From: CAIOHW01 sp964432565
GTDB taxonomy: Bacteria; Bdellovibrionota; UBA1018
Direction: 5' to 3'
NCBI GenBank assembly: GCA_964432565.1
Contig: CAYSOA010000004.1
Coordinates: forward strand, 39,139-103,138
DNA length: 64,000 bases
How positions within the stretch are numbered: position 1 is the stretch's first letter; each line of letters begins with the position of its first letter. This document shows, piece after piece, positions 33,098 through 40,418 of this stretch. The notes under the pieces are model-generated. The model had not been told where the DNA came from and did not search any database. It saw only the letters and a list, made by a program, of their open reading frames with translations. Both the position numbers and the translations under genes were made by a program.

Positions 33098-34324
33098 ATG
33101 AAGGATTGCTCGCCACGCCGAAACAGCCTGTTGAAGACGGGACTTGTCACTGCGGCGACGATCCTTCTGGCCGGATGTTCGCACTCTCCAGAAAGACTTC
33201 CGTCGTCTGAACCGTCCTCACGGGACGAGGCACTTTCGCGGTCCGAGGTACGCGCGCTCTATCCCGAGCTCACTCCCGCTCAGTTTCGCTCGAAACTCGA
33301 CGGAGCTGACACGCCCTACCGTTTTCTTCGTTCGTTTGCTCGCGTCTACTACAGAATTTTTGGGCGGTTACGAGAACGCCTCCCCACGAGCTTCTCGGCG
33401 GCTCTCGAAACGACCGGATGGTGCGCGGGAGATGCCCATCCCGAAAACTTCGGCACCCTCGTGGATGATCGTGGCCGCGCCAGCTTCACGCTGATCGATC
33501 TCGACGACACGGGCCCCTGCACGGTAGTTTCCGATCTTCTTCGCTTTCTGATCGCCGCCCGCCTCGCTGACCCCGACATGAACTCGAGCGAAGGAATGGA
33601 CGATCTGCTTGATGCCTACTTCGATGGCACTGAGGGCCGAGTCAAGCTGTCGATACCGGTGCGGGAGCTGCTCGATTCAGCAGCAGGGGATACAGACTTT
33701 AAAAAAAGCCTGGAGGTCGAGGGAGATGACGGAGAACCGCTGACCCGGAAGGTGGACGGCCAAGAGCTGGCCCGCCTCCGGCGGACGGCCAGAAAAGCAT
33801 TCGGAAACGTGACCGTCCGAAAGGCCACTCGCTATGCCAAGACCCGCGGAGGATCGGCGGGAATCCCCCGTTACCGAGTGGAACTCGGCGACCGATCGGT
33901 GCTCGAGTTTCGAACCCTGGTGGCTCCCGCCGTCTTTTTTGAGTCCAAGGACGCAGGCCCTCCCGCTTCCCACCCAGCCAGCCGGGACCCCCTCTTCCGC
34001 ATGAACGAAACCCTGAAAGCCACCGCACCGGCAGGACGATCCCGCTGGTTCAGCGTTCAAAAGCTGGGAGACGATTGGGTTTTGATTTCTCCCCGCTATC
34101 GGGGAATCGACACGATCGAACTGAAACGTGATTCGGAGGGCTCCCACAAGAACAGAAGAAAAATCCTGCGGGACGAGGCAGCCGTACTGGGCGACCTGCA
34201 TGCCCGAACCACCCCTGCCTTTCAGCGCACCGTAGAGGTGCTGCGGTCAATCCGAGCCCGCGACTGGGAACGCGCCGAGCTCCTGCTCCTGCGAGCCCTC
34301 GGGGGCAGCCCAGCCGAAAACTGA
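33098..34324 (+). CDS. DUF2252-family lipoprotein
   Basis: A 408-residue protein. The N-terminus is a lipoprotein signal (LVTAATILLAGCSHSP, Cys about 26). The rest matches DUF2252, a kinase-like fold, with the catalytic-loop-like GWCAGDAHPENFGTL and the metal-binding ASFTLIDLDDTGPC. Members are usually cytoplasmic. A lipid anchor would put this domain outside, where ATP is scarce, so the role is unclear. It lies 11 bp after the carboxyltransferase stop and may be co-transcribed. A terminator belonging to the opposite HU gene follows it. Confidence 0.82.
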   Translation: MKDCSPRRNSLLKTGLVTAATILLAGCSHSPERLPSSEPSSRDEALSRSEVRALYPELTPAQFRSKLDGADTPYRFLRSFARVYYRIFGRLRERLPTSFSAALETTGWCAGDAHPENFGTLVDDRGRASFTLIDLDDTGPCTVVSDLLRFLIAARLADPDMNSSEGMDDLLDAYFDGTEGRVKLSIPVRELLDSAAGDTDFKKSLEVEGDDGEPLTRKVDGQELARLRRTARKAFGNVTVRKATRYAKTRGGSAGIPRYRVELGDRSVLEFRTLVAPAVFFESKDAGPPASHPASRDPLFRMNETLKATAPAGRSRWFSVQKLGDDWVLISPRYRGIDTIELKRDSEGSHKNRRKILRDEAAVLGDLHARTTPAFQRTVEVLRSIRARDWERAELLLLRALGGSPAEN

Positions 34325-34330
34325 AGGCAT

Positions 34331-34359
34331 AAAAAAAGCCGCCCCGTCTCCGGGGCGGC
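34331..34359 (-). terminator. Rho-independent terminator after hup
   Basis: On the minus strand GCCGCCCCG (34359-34351) pairs with CGGGGCGGC (34346-34338), followed by seven T (34337-34331). It lies 22 bases beyond the HU stop and may also act weakly on the plus strand after the DUF2252 gene, though there is no plus-strand T run. Confidence 0.85.
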
Positions 34360-34381
34360 CTCGAACGAAATTACGACGTTC

Positions 34382-34654
34382 TTACTTGATGGCGTCCTTA
34401 AACTCACGGCCGGGGCGGAACTTCGGCACCACCATTGCGGGAATCTTGATTTCCTTGCCGGTCTGGGGATTGCGTCCTGCGCGGGCCTGGCGCTTGGTCT
34501 TGGTGAAGGTTCCGAAACCGATCAGGGTCACGTCGTCGCCCTTCTTCACTGCCTTTTTGATCGAATCAATCGTGGCATTCAGCACGTTTTCGGCGTCCAC
34601 CTTCGTGACGTTGGCTGCTTTGGCGACGACTTCGATCAACTGGGCCTTATTCAT
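34382..34654 (-). CDS. hup: DNA-binding protein HU
   Basis: A 90-residue HU-family protein, the family's exact length. It begins MNKAQLIEVVAKAANVTKVDAE, has the GFGTFTKTKRQARAGRNPQTG arm region and ends in FRPGREFKDAI. HU dimers bend and compact DNA. GAGGAA lies 9 bases before the ATG. A promoter with a shared palindrome lies upstream at 34703-34731. Confidence 0.95.
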   Translation of the reverse strand: MNKAQLIEVVAKAANVTKVDAENVLNATIDSIKKAVKKGDDVTLIGFGTFTKTKRQARAGRNPQTGKEIKIPAMVVPKFRPGREFKDAIK

Positions 34655-34702
34655 CTGCAATTTCCTCTTCTGCAAAAATTTTGGGTTCAACAACACAGCG
34701 GT

Positions 34703-34731
34703 GAATTAACGAGGAGCAAGCTTATGTTCAA
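34703..34731 (-). promoter_or_regulatory. Predicted hup promoter
   Basis: On the minus strand TTGAAC (34731-34726) and TAATTC (34708-34703) are spaced 17 bases apart and lie about 50 bases upstream of the HU start. Confidence 0.45.
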
Positions 34732-34739
34732 AAAGCTCA

Positions 34740-34806
34740 CGCGTGTCAATTCTCACGACCTGAAAAACGACCGTCAAGTTTTTAAAGCTGTCCGAATCGA
34801 CACGCG
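34740..34806. promoter_or_regulatory. Palindrome between hup and tRNA promoters
   Basis: CGCGTGTCAATTC (34740-34752) and GAATCGACACGCG (34794-34806) pair with one mismatch. Inside, AAAAAC (34763-34768) pairs with GTTTTT (34778-34783). It lies between the divergent promoters of hup and the tRNA gene, close to both -35 boxes, so it may be an operator or a cruciform. Confidence 0.45.
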
Positions 34807-34816
34807 AAGATTCCAC

Positions 34817-34846
34817 TTGCGAACCCGCCATGGCGGCCGCTATACG
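34817..34846 (+). promoter_or_regulatory. Predicted tRNA-Thr promoter
   Basis: TTGCGA (34817-34822), an 18-base spacer and TATACG (34841-34846). The tRNA begins 24 bases after the -10. Confidence 0.5.
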
Positions 34847-34870
34847 ACTGACTCTTCGAAAATCTGGAGC

Positions 34871-34946
34871 GCCGATGTAGCTCAGTTGGTAGAGCAACGC
34901 TTTCGTAAAGCGTAGGTCACCGGTTCAAGTCCGGTCATCGGCTCCA
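34871..34946 (+). tRNA. tRNA-Thr (anticodon CGT)
   Basis: A complete 76-base cloverleaf. The acceptor stem GCCGATG pairs with CATCGGC (34936-34942). The D arm is GCTC...GAGC, the anticodon stem ACGCT/AGCGT encloses TTCGTAA with anticodon CGT at 34904-34906, and the T arm is ACCGG TTCAAGT CCGGT. The discriminator T is followed by an encoded CCA (34944-34946). No extra tRNA follows. Confidence 0.95.
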
Positions 34947-35043
34947 CTCCTCAACTTATCCCCATCATCTCCCCACCGTTTTCTTTGGGGTCCTCACAAA
35001 ATGCAGGCTAGAATTCTCCTCAGGACACCCAAGGAGACCTGAC

Positions 35044-35721
35044 ATGAGCCAATTTTCAGCCTGGTTCGCCCTTCCCGCTGCCGCTCTCTTCGTTTCGTGC
35101 GCCAACCCGTACAAAGTGCGTGAGCTCAAAGACTCGAACCTCGAAAAGAAGGGCGAGTACCAGGGCGCCACGATCGGGCTCAATGGCGACCGCGAAGTGG
35201 TCATCGAAAAGCGCACTGAGGCCGACAGCGAGCTGCGGAAACTTGCGGCCAGTGCGTATGACCTTGAAGTAAAGCTTCTTCATGCCCACGAAGAGCTGAC
35301 TCGATGCCGCGAAGAACTCTCGGATCCGCGACTGGGCGGAAGCGGAAAGATCATCGAGATCCCCGAGATTGACGATCTCAAGCCGACGACTGCCATACAG
35401 GAGGAGTTCGGAATCACCTCGGATGGCAACCTGCGGTTCGTGCGAACCGAGAAGTTTCTCGATCGACTGAACTCTCAGCGCAAGTACAACGATATTCTTC
35501 GCGAGCAGCTCAAGCTCACCGAAAAGCATGAACGCAATTGCCTGCGCGACATGCGAGCCGCCCGGGTAAAGGCGGGCCTGCCAGGAGAGCGCTACGCGGG
35601 ACAGGGCAAATATCTGAACGGAAAATATGTTCAGACTCGCCGGGCCGAGAAGAACCTCGACGACGCTTTCGCGATCGCCTCCGAAGAGGCCGCTAAGGCG
35701 TCACAGTCGACCAAGGACTGA
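35044..35721 (+). CDS. Hypothetical lipoprotein, 225 aa
   Basis: The signal peptide ends in a lipobox, ALFVSC (Cys about 19). The mature part is charged and helical, with a coiled-coil section (ELRKLAASAYDLEVKLLHAHEELTRCREEL, residues about 58-90) and a second helical section toward the end. AAGGAG lies 8 bases before the ATG. It faces the convergent cheB gene. No family is recognised. Confidence 0.65.
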   Translation: MSQFSAWFALPAAALFVSCANPYKVRELKDSNLEKKGEYQGATIGLNGDREVVIEKRTEADSELRKLAASAYDLEVKLLHAHEELTRCREELSDPRLGGSGKIIEIPEIDDLKPTTAIQEEFGITSDGNLRFVRTEKFLDRLNSQRKYNDILREQLKLTEKHERNCLRDMRAARVKAGLPGERYAGQGKYLNGKYVQTRRAEKNLDDAFAIASEEAAKASQSTKD

Positions 35722-35727
35722 ACAGCG

Positions 35728-36828
35728 TCACGATGCCTTCTGGGACTCTCCGGGTCTACGCCCCTGCCGGTGTATCCAGTCGAGGATCTTGGCAGAAATT
35801 CGCTCGAGCGCGACCACCTGATCGGCCGCACCGAGGTCAATGGCTGCCTTGGGCATTCCAAACACCACGGACGACCGTTCGTCCTGCACGAGAGTTGCAG
35901 CTCCTGCCTTCTTCATGTTCAGAAGTCCCTGGGCTCCGTCTCGACCCATTCCGGTCAATACGACTCCCAGTGCATCCCCGCCCATGACCTTTGCTACCGA
36001 CTCAAAGAGGTAATCGGCGGCAGGACGCACTCCGTGCATCATGGGAGCCTGATGTAGCCGAATCCTCAGTCCTCCGCGCCGCTGAACCTCCATGTGAAAG
36101 TCCCCGGGCGCCAAGAGAAGCTGTCCGGGAACAACCAGATCGCCGTCTCGAGCCTCGCGAACCTGAAAGGCGCAGATTTCCTGCAAATGCTGGGAATACT
36201 GGGTCGTGAACAATGCCGGCATGTGCTGCACCACCACGATCGGGGGAACTTCGGCGGGAAGCCCCTTCAGGGCGACCTTGAGCGCTTCGGTGCCCCCGGT
36301 GGAGCTCGCAATGGCAATCATTCTCCGAGCGAGAATGGCCTCGGAAACCGGCTCTGTTGCAGCGTTAGCCAGCGATGCTGAGCGCAGCTGCATGGACTTC
36401 TGAAACCGGGGGCGCGCCCTGGCCTGGCCCGCCTCAAGAACGGCCGCGCGAATATCCGCCGAGGCCTCCTGCAACGACCGACCACCCTGCACCTTCGGTT
36501 TTTCAATCGCCCGAATGGCCCCCGCCTCGAGTGCCCGGTGCTCGACCTCCGAGCCCTTGACGGCCCGGGCGCTCACCACGACCGTCGGCGTAGGAAAGTG
36601 CTTCATGACTTTCTCGAGAAACGCGATGCCGTCGAGCCGGGGCATGTCGATGTCGAGGGTCATCACATCGGGTTGAAGCTCGACCAGTTTTTCTCGCGCC
36701 TGAAAGGCATCTGCCGCCATGCCGATGACCTCCACCTCTGGCACTCCCGCCAGCATGCGGCTGATCAGCGCCTGCATCACGAGCGAATCATCCACCACCA
36801 GCACTCGAAGCTTTCGGGAGATCGTCAT
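35728..36828 (-). CDS. cheB: Chemotaxis response regulator methylesterase CheB
   Basis: A 366-residue two-domain protein. The receiver (1-120) has its Asp in VMTLDIDMPRLDG. The methylesterase domain has the catalytic Ser in IAIASSTGGTEAL, His in VVVQHMPALFT and Asp in VLTGMGRDGAQG. It removes methyl groups from, and deamidates, chemoreceptors when phosphorylated. Its start overlaps the cheR stop by 4 bp. The last gene of the cheA-cheR-cheB operon. Confidence 0.95.
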   Translation of the reverse strand: MTISRKLRVLVVDDSLVMQALISRMLAGVPEVEVIGMAADAFQAREKLVELQPDVMTLDIDMPRLDGIAFLEKVMKHFPTPTVVVSARAVKGSEVEHRALEAGAIRAIEKPKVQGGRSLQEASADIRAAVLEAGQARARPRFQKSMQLRSASLANAATEPVSEAILARRMIAIASSTGGTEALKVALKGLPAEVPPIVVVQHMPALFTTQYSQHLQEICAFQVREARDGDLVVPGQLLLAPGDFHMEVQRRGGLRIRLHQAPMMHGVRPAADYLFESVAKVMGGDALGVVLTGMGRDGAQGLLNMKKAGAATLVQDERSSVVFGMPKAAIDLGAADQVVALERISAKILDWIHRQGRRPGESQKAS

Positions 36829-37766
36829 TTCGAGACCCCCCTCTTGCGATAGGCGGCGTGCGAAATCGTCTCGAACTCGGGATGACGCATCGATCCTGAC
36901 TCGGAATGTCCGAGAAAAAGATAGCCCCCCGGTCTCAGGACCCGCCCGAGGTTGGCAACAACCTGGTGCGCCGTTTCGCGATCAAAATAGATCAGGACGT
37001 TTCGGCAGAAGACCACGTCGAAAAGCCTCTGCATCGGATACGGCTGCGAGGTTAGGTTGATCTCTGCAAAGGTCATCATCTTCGCCAATGCGGGATGAAC
37101 CACAAACTTTTTTCCGACAGTCGGATCCAACCGCTCGACGAAGTACTTCTTGCGAAGCTCGGGAGGCACCCCCTCCATTTCCTGCTGAATGTAGGCGCCC
37201 GATGCCGCCTTCTTCAAGGAGGGGCGGTCGATGTCGCTGGCCAGCAGCTTCAGTCGAACCGGACGGCTGGGAGAAAGACGGGTCAGCTCTTCGTGCAGGA
37301 CCATGGCGAGCGTGTAAGGCTCCTGCCCGGTGCTCGCAGCAGCGCACCACACTCGAAGCTCGGCGGCATCGACACCGTGCATGCGCGACTTCTGCTCGAG
37401 AATCGTTGGCAAAATTCCCTGAAGCTGCCTGAAATGTGCCGACTCCCGAAAAAACCGGGTCGTGTTGGTCGTCATTTTCGAAACGAACTCGAGCACCTCG
37501 GCCGAATCCGTTCCCCGCGTCCTCAGAAAGTTGAAATACTCTCCAAGCGACGACAGTTGTCGCGCCCGCAGGGTTTGCGCCACGCGACTGACCAGAAGCG
37601 AGCGATTCTTGGGCGTGTCGTCGAGATAAATTCCGGTCAGCTCCTTGAGCAGAACCGAGAGCCGGTGGAAGCCGACACTATCCCGTGCAAAAGCGTCGAG
37701 CTCCCGATGCTGGTCGACGATCGTCGGGCTCTGGTGAGGAGGAGCGAATTTCGGCTGGGCACTCAT
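36825..37766 (-). CDS. cheR: Chemotaxis receptor methyltransferase CheR
   Basis: A 313-residue SAM-dependent methyltransferase. The N-terminal helical domain contains SLLVSRVAQTLRARQL. The catalytic domain has RFFRESAHFRQL, LRVWCAAASTGQEPYTLAMVLHE (SAM site), DIDRPSLKKA and VVFCRNVLIYFD. It adds methyl groups to chemoreceptor glutamates, opposing CheB. It overlaps cheA and cheB by 4 bp each. Confidence 0.95.
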   Translation of the reverse strand: MSAQPKFAPPHQSPTIVDQHRELDAFARDSVGFHRLSVLLKELTGIYLDDTPKNRSLLVSRVAQTLRARQLSSLGEYFNFLRTRGTDSAEVLEFVSKMTTNTTRFFRESAHFRQLQGILPTILEQKSRMHGVDAAELRVWCAAASTGQEPYTLAMVLHEELTRLSPSRPVRLKLLASDIDRPSLKKAASGAYIQQEMEGVPPELRKKYFVERLDPTVGKKFVVHPALAKMMTFAEINLTSQPYPMQRLFDVVFCRNVLIYFDRETAHQVVANLGRVLRPGGYLFLGHSESGSMRHPEFETISHAAYRKRGVSK

Positions 37767-39634
37767 GCGGCCACCCCCTCTCGGCCCACTGTCGTCGTAC
37801 AGACGTTGCCGTCGGCCGCTTCGCCCGTCATGCTGGCCTGAACGATTCCGACCGTATCCAGCACGAGCGCCACCTTTCCATCGCCGAGAATGGCGGCCCC
37901 GGACACTCCCCGGCAGGCCCTGAGACGATCATCCAGACTTTTCAAAACCACCTGGCTCTGGCCCGCCACGCCCGACAGCAGCAGGGCGACCTCCCGCCCT
38001 CCACTGTCGACGATGGCCATCAGCTTCGGACGACCGTTTCTGCCGGAACGAAAGCCGTCCTGCATGTCCACCACCGGATAAAGCTTGTCGCGATGGCGCC
38101 AGGCACTGCGCCCGCTCATGACCTCAACGAGCTGGGACTCATCAAGATCGACCAGCTCACGAATGCTTTCCATGGGAAGAATGAAGGGCTCGTCACCCAG
38201 TCGCACCAGCATTCCGTCGAGAATGGAGGTGGTCATGGGCAGCGAAAGACGCACCACGGTGCCCACTCCGGGCACCGACTCCAGCTCGATGTTGCCCTTG
38301 AGCTTCTCGACCTGCGTCTTCACGACGTCCATGCCCACGCCACGTCCCGAAACGTCGGTGACCTGTTCGGCGGTAGAAAATCCCGGCGCAAAGATCAGTG
38401 AAAAAACCTGGCGGTCGGTCATCTCTCGAGCGGCATCCTCCGATACAATTCCCTTCTCAACCGCTTTGGCCACGATGCGCTCACGCTGCAGCCCCTTGCC
38501 GTCGTCCGAGAGCTCAATCAGAATCCGGCCGCCGCGCTGCCCGGCACGAAGGTAGATCATTCCCTTGGCCGACTTTCCGGCCGCCGCGCGCCCCTGCGCC
38601 GACTCGACCCCATGATCGAGCGAGTTTCGCGCCAGATGCATCAGGGGATCGGCGAGTGCATCCACCATCCCCCGGTCAATCTCGGTTTCTTCTCCCTCCA
38701 TCACGAATTCGATGGGCTTCTCGAGCTTCACGGAAAGATCACGAACCACGCGCTGGGTTTTGAGAAACAGACTTTTCAATGGCGTCACTCGCATGCTGAG
38801 GGTCTTGTCCTGCAGCTCGCGTACGGTCTTGTCGATCAGCGAGACCAACTGGCCCAGTCCCGTCTCGGCGCCGGCGCACCGATTGATCAGCTGGCTTTTC
38901 AAGACGACGAGCTCACCCACCAGGTTCAGCACCGACTCGACACGCTCGGAGTCGATCTTCAGGACTTCGCGTTTGCTCGAGGCGGCGGCACGAGCATCGG
39001 TTGTTGACGGAGCCTGAACAGAACCAGAAGGCCCGACCGGTCCCTGTGACGAGCTGGTCGCCACTGAAGCCTGATGCTCGACGCTGGCCTGTGCCGACGC
39101 GGCGAGAGCCTCCCAGGCCGCGTCATTGAGAACCGATTCGGGATGAATCTCGGGATCGGGTGCCGCCACTGCCAGGGCCTGAGCCTCTGTGACGATCGAA
39201 GGCGCTACCGGCCCCGACTCAGGCGACTGCAGTTTTGCCAGCATCGCTTGAACTTCGGCCTCGAGCGCACCGATGTCCCAGGGCGCTGCATCCTTCCGCT
39301 TCAACTGTTCGATTCGGGTTCGAAAGGCGTCACCGCAGCGCAGAAGAAGCGTGACCACCTCGGTTGTGACAAGCGAGGGATCGTTTCTAAGAACGGTCAG
39401 GCAGTCTTCCACCTGATGAGCGAATTGGGCAAGATCAGTGAAGCCGACGGCGGCCCCGGTTCCCTTCATCGAGTGCGCCATGCGAAAGATCTTTCCGAGC
39501 TCCTCGCCCCTCACCTCGGGATTTTCGAGCTGAAGATACGACTCTTCGCACTGCTCGAGCAGGAAAGTTACCTCGGCAAGAAAATCACCTTGCAGCTCAG
39601 CCATGAAGTCCAGGTCACTTTGAGATTCGCTCAT
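37763..39634 (-). CDS. cheA: Chemotaxis histidine kinase CheA
   Basis: A 623-residue kinase. The HPt domain has the phospho-acceptor in FRMAHSMKGTGAAVGF. A variable linker of about 100 residues lies where P2 would be; no CheY-binding P2 fold is evident. The dimerisation domain (RVESVLNLVGELVVLKSQL), the HATPase (HLARNSLDHGVESA, DDGKGLQRE, GFSTAEQVTDVSGRGVGMD) and the CheW-like C-terminus follow. I chose ATG 39634 because the frame upstream has no domain. It is divergent from cheW. Confidence 0.95.
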   Translation of the reverse strand: MSESQSDLDFMAELQGDFLAEVTFLLEQCEESYLQLENPEVRGEELGKIFRMAHSMKGTGAAVGFTDLAQFAHQVEDCLTVLRNDPSLVTTEVVTLLLRCGDAFRTRIEQLKRKDAAPWDIGALEAEVQAMLAKLQSPESGPVAPSIVTEAQALAVAAPDPEIHPESVLNDAAWEALAASAQASVEHQASVATSSSQGPVGPSGSVQAPSTTDARAAASSKREVLKIDSERVESVLNLVGELVVLKSQLINRCAGAETGLGQLVSLIDKTVRELQDKTLSMRVTPLKSLFLKTQRVVRDLSVKLEKPIEFVMEGEETEIDRGMVDALADPLMHLARNSLDHGVESAQGRAAAGKSAKGMIYLRAGQRGGRILIELSDDGKGLQRERIVAKAVEKGIVSEDAAREMTDRQVFSLIFAPGFSTAEQVTDVSGRGVGMDVVKTQVEKLKGNIELESVPGVGTVVRLSLPMTTSILDGMLVRLGDEPFILPMESIRELVDLDESQLVEVMSGRSAWRHRDKLYPVVDMQDGFRSGRNGRPKLMAIVDSGGREVALLLSGVAGQSQVVLKSLDDRLRACRGVSGAAILGDGKVALVLDTVGIVQASMTGEAADGNVCTTTVGREGVAA

Positions 39635-39812
39635 ACCAACTTCAGATCGGTGAATTCTGCGACGGGCTTGATGAAATCCTTTTGACGCTCGGACCTTAAG
39701 AGCGCGCAATCGCAGAAAATTCTCCACAAATTCTTGGCAACTCAGGGCGGCAACGAAACTCAAGTCCAGGGAAGACACTTCCGAAAGGCACTCAGACAGA
39801 AGGAAACTGCAA

Positions 39813-40343
39813 ATGACCCCCTTGAATACCACTGACCAAGCCAACTCGAACTCTGACGCTTCCTCAGCGCTGGCCCGTCCCGGCCAGTACCTGACTTTCC
39901 AGCTGGGAAGCCGCACCTACGGCGTGGCCGTTAGGTCGATACGAGAGATCAATCCGATGACCGACATCACGCCGGTTCCCAAAACGGCTCACTTCGTTGC
40001 GGGCGTCATGAACCTCAGGGGCAAGATCATTCCGGTGATCGACCTCAGGGCAAAGCTCAGCCTGGAAAGGGCCGAGCACACGCGCTCGACCTGTATCGTC
40101 GTGGTGGAGAGCGAAGAGGACTCACAGGGCAACCACTACATGGGAGTGATCGTGGATGCCGTCAACAGTGTCATCGAGCTCGCTGCCGCGCAGATCGAAC
40201 CCCCGCCGGTTTTAGGTGAAACCGCGAAACTGAAGTTTGTGGTGGGGATGGGCAAGATCGAGTCACAGGTCGTGATCCTGCTGGACGTCGCTGCCACGCT
40301 TTCGTCTGCAGAGCTCGAAGCAACCCAGTCCCTGGCTGCCTAG
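39813..40343 (+). CDS. cheW: Chemotaxis adaptor CheW
   Basis: A 176-residue CheW domain (about residues 25-165) links receptors to CheA. The family pattern is visible in YLTFQLGSRTYGVAV, MNLRGKIIPVIDLRAKL and MGVIVDAVNSVIEL. AAGGA lies 8 bases before the ATG. A short N-terminal extension precedes the domain. It is divergent from cheA with 178 bp between starts; no receptor gene is in the window. Confidence 0.93.
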   Translation: MTPLNTTDQANSNSDASSALARPGQYLTFQLGSRTYGVAVRSIREINPMTDITPVPKTAHFVAGVMNLRGKIIPVIDLRAKLSLERAEHTRSTCIVVVESEEDSQGNHYMGVIVDAVNSVIELAAAQIEPPPVLGETAKLKFVVGMGKIESQVVILLDVAATLSSAELEATQSLAA

Positions 40344-40418
40344 TCGGGGCAACCCGGGGCCGCCGACCCACCAGCTACCCCCTTGCCATTGGCGGGCTGC
40401 TTTGATTGAAAAGGGGGC

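Noticed and set aside
31246..33150. Minus-strand open frame (634 codons) opposite the carboxyltransferase gene
   Set aside because: It lies fully against a canonical carboxyltransferase and runs into the inverted-repeat element; the composition is that of a mirror frame.
34706..34897. Small ORFs on both strands between hup and tRNA-Thr sharing a peptide
   Set aside because: The shared peptide comes from the DNA palindrome at 34740-34806; neither frame has protein-like composition or a good ribosome-binding site.
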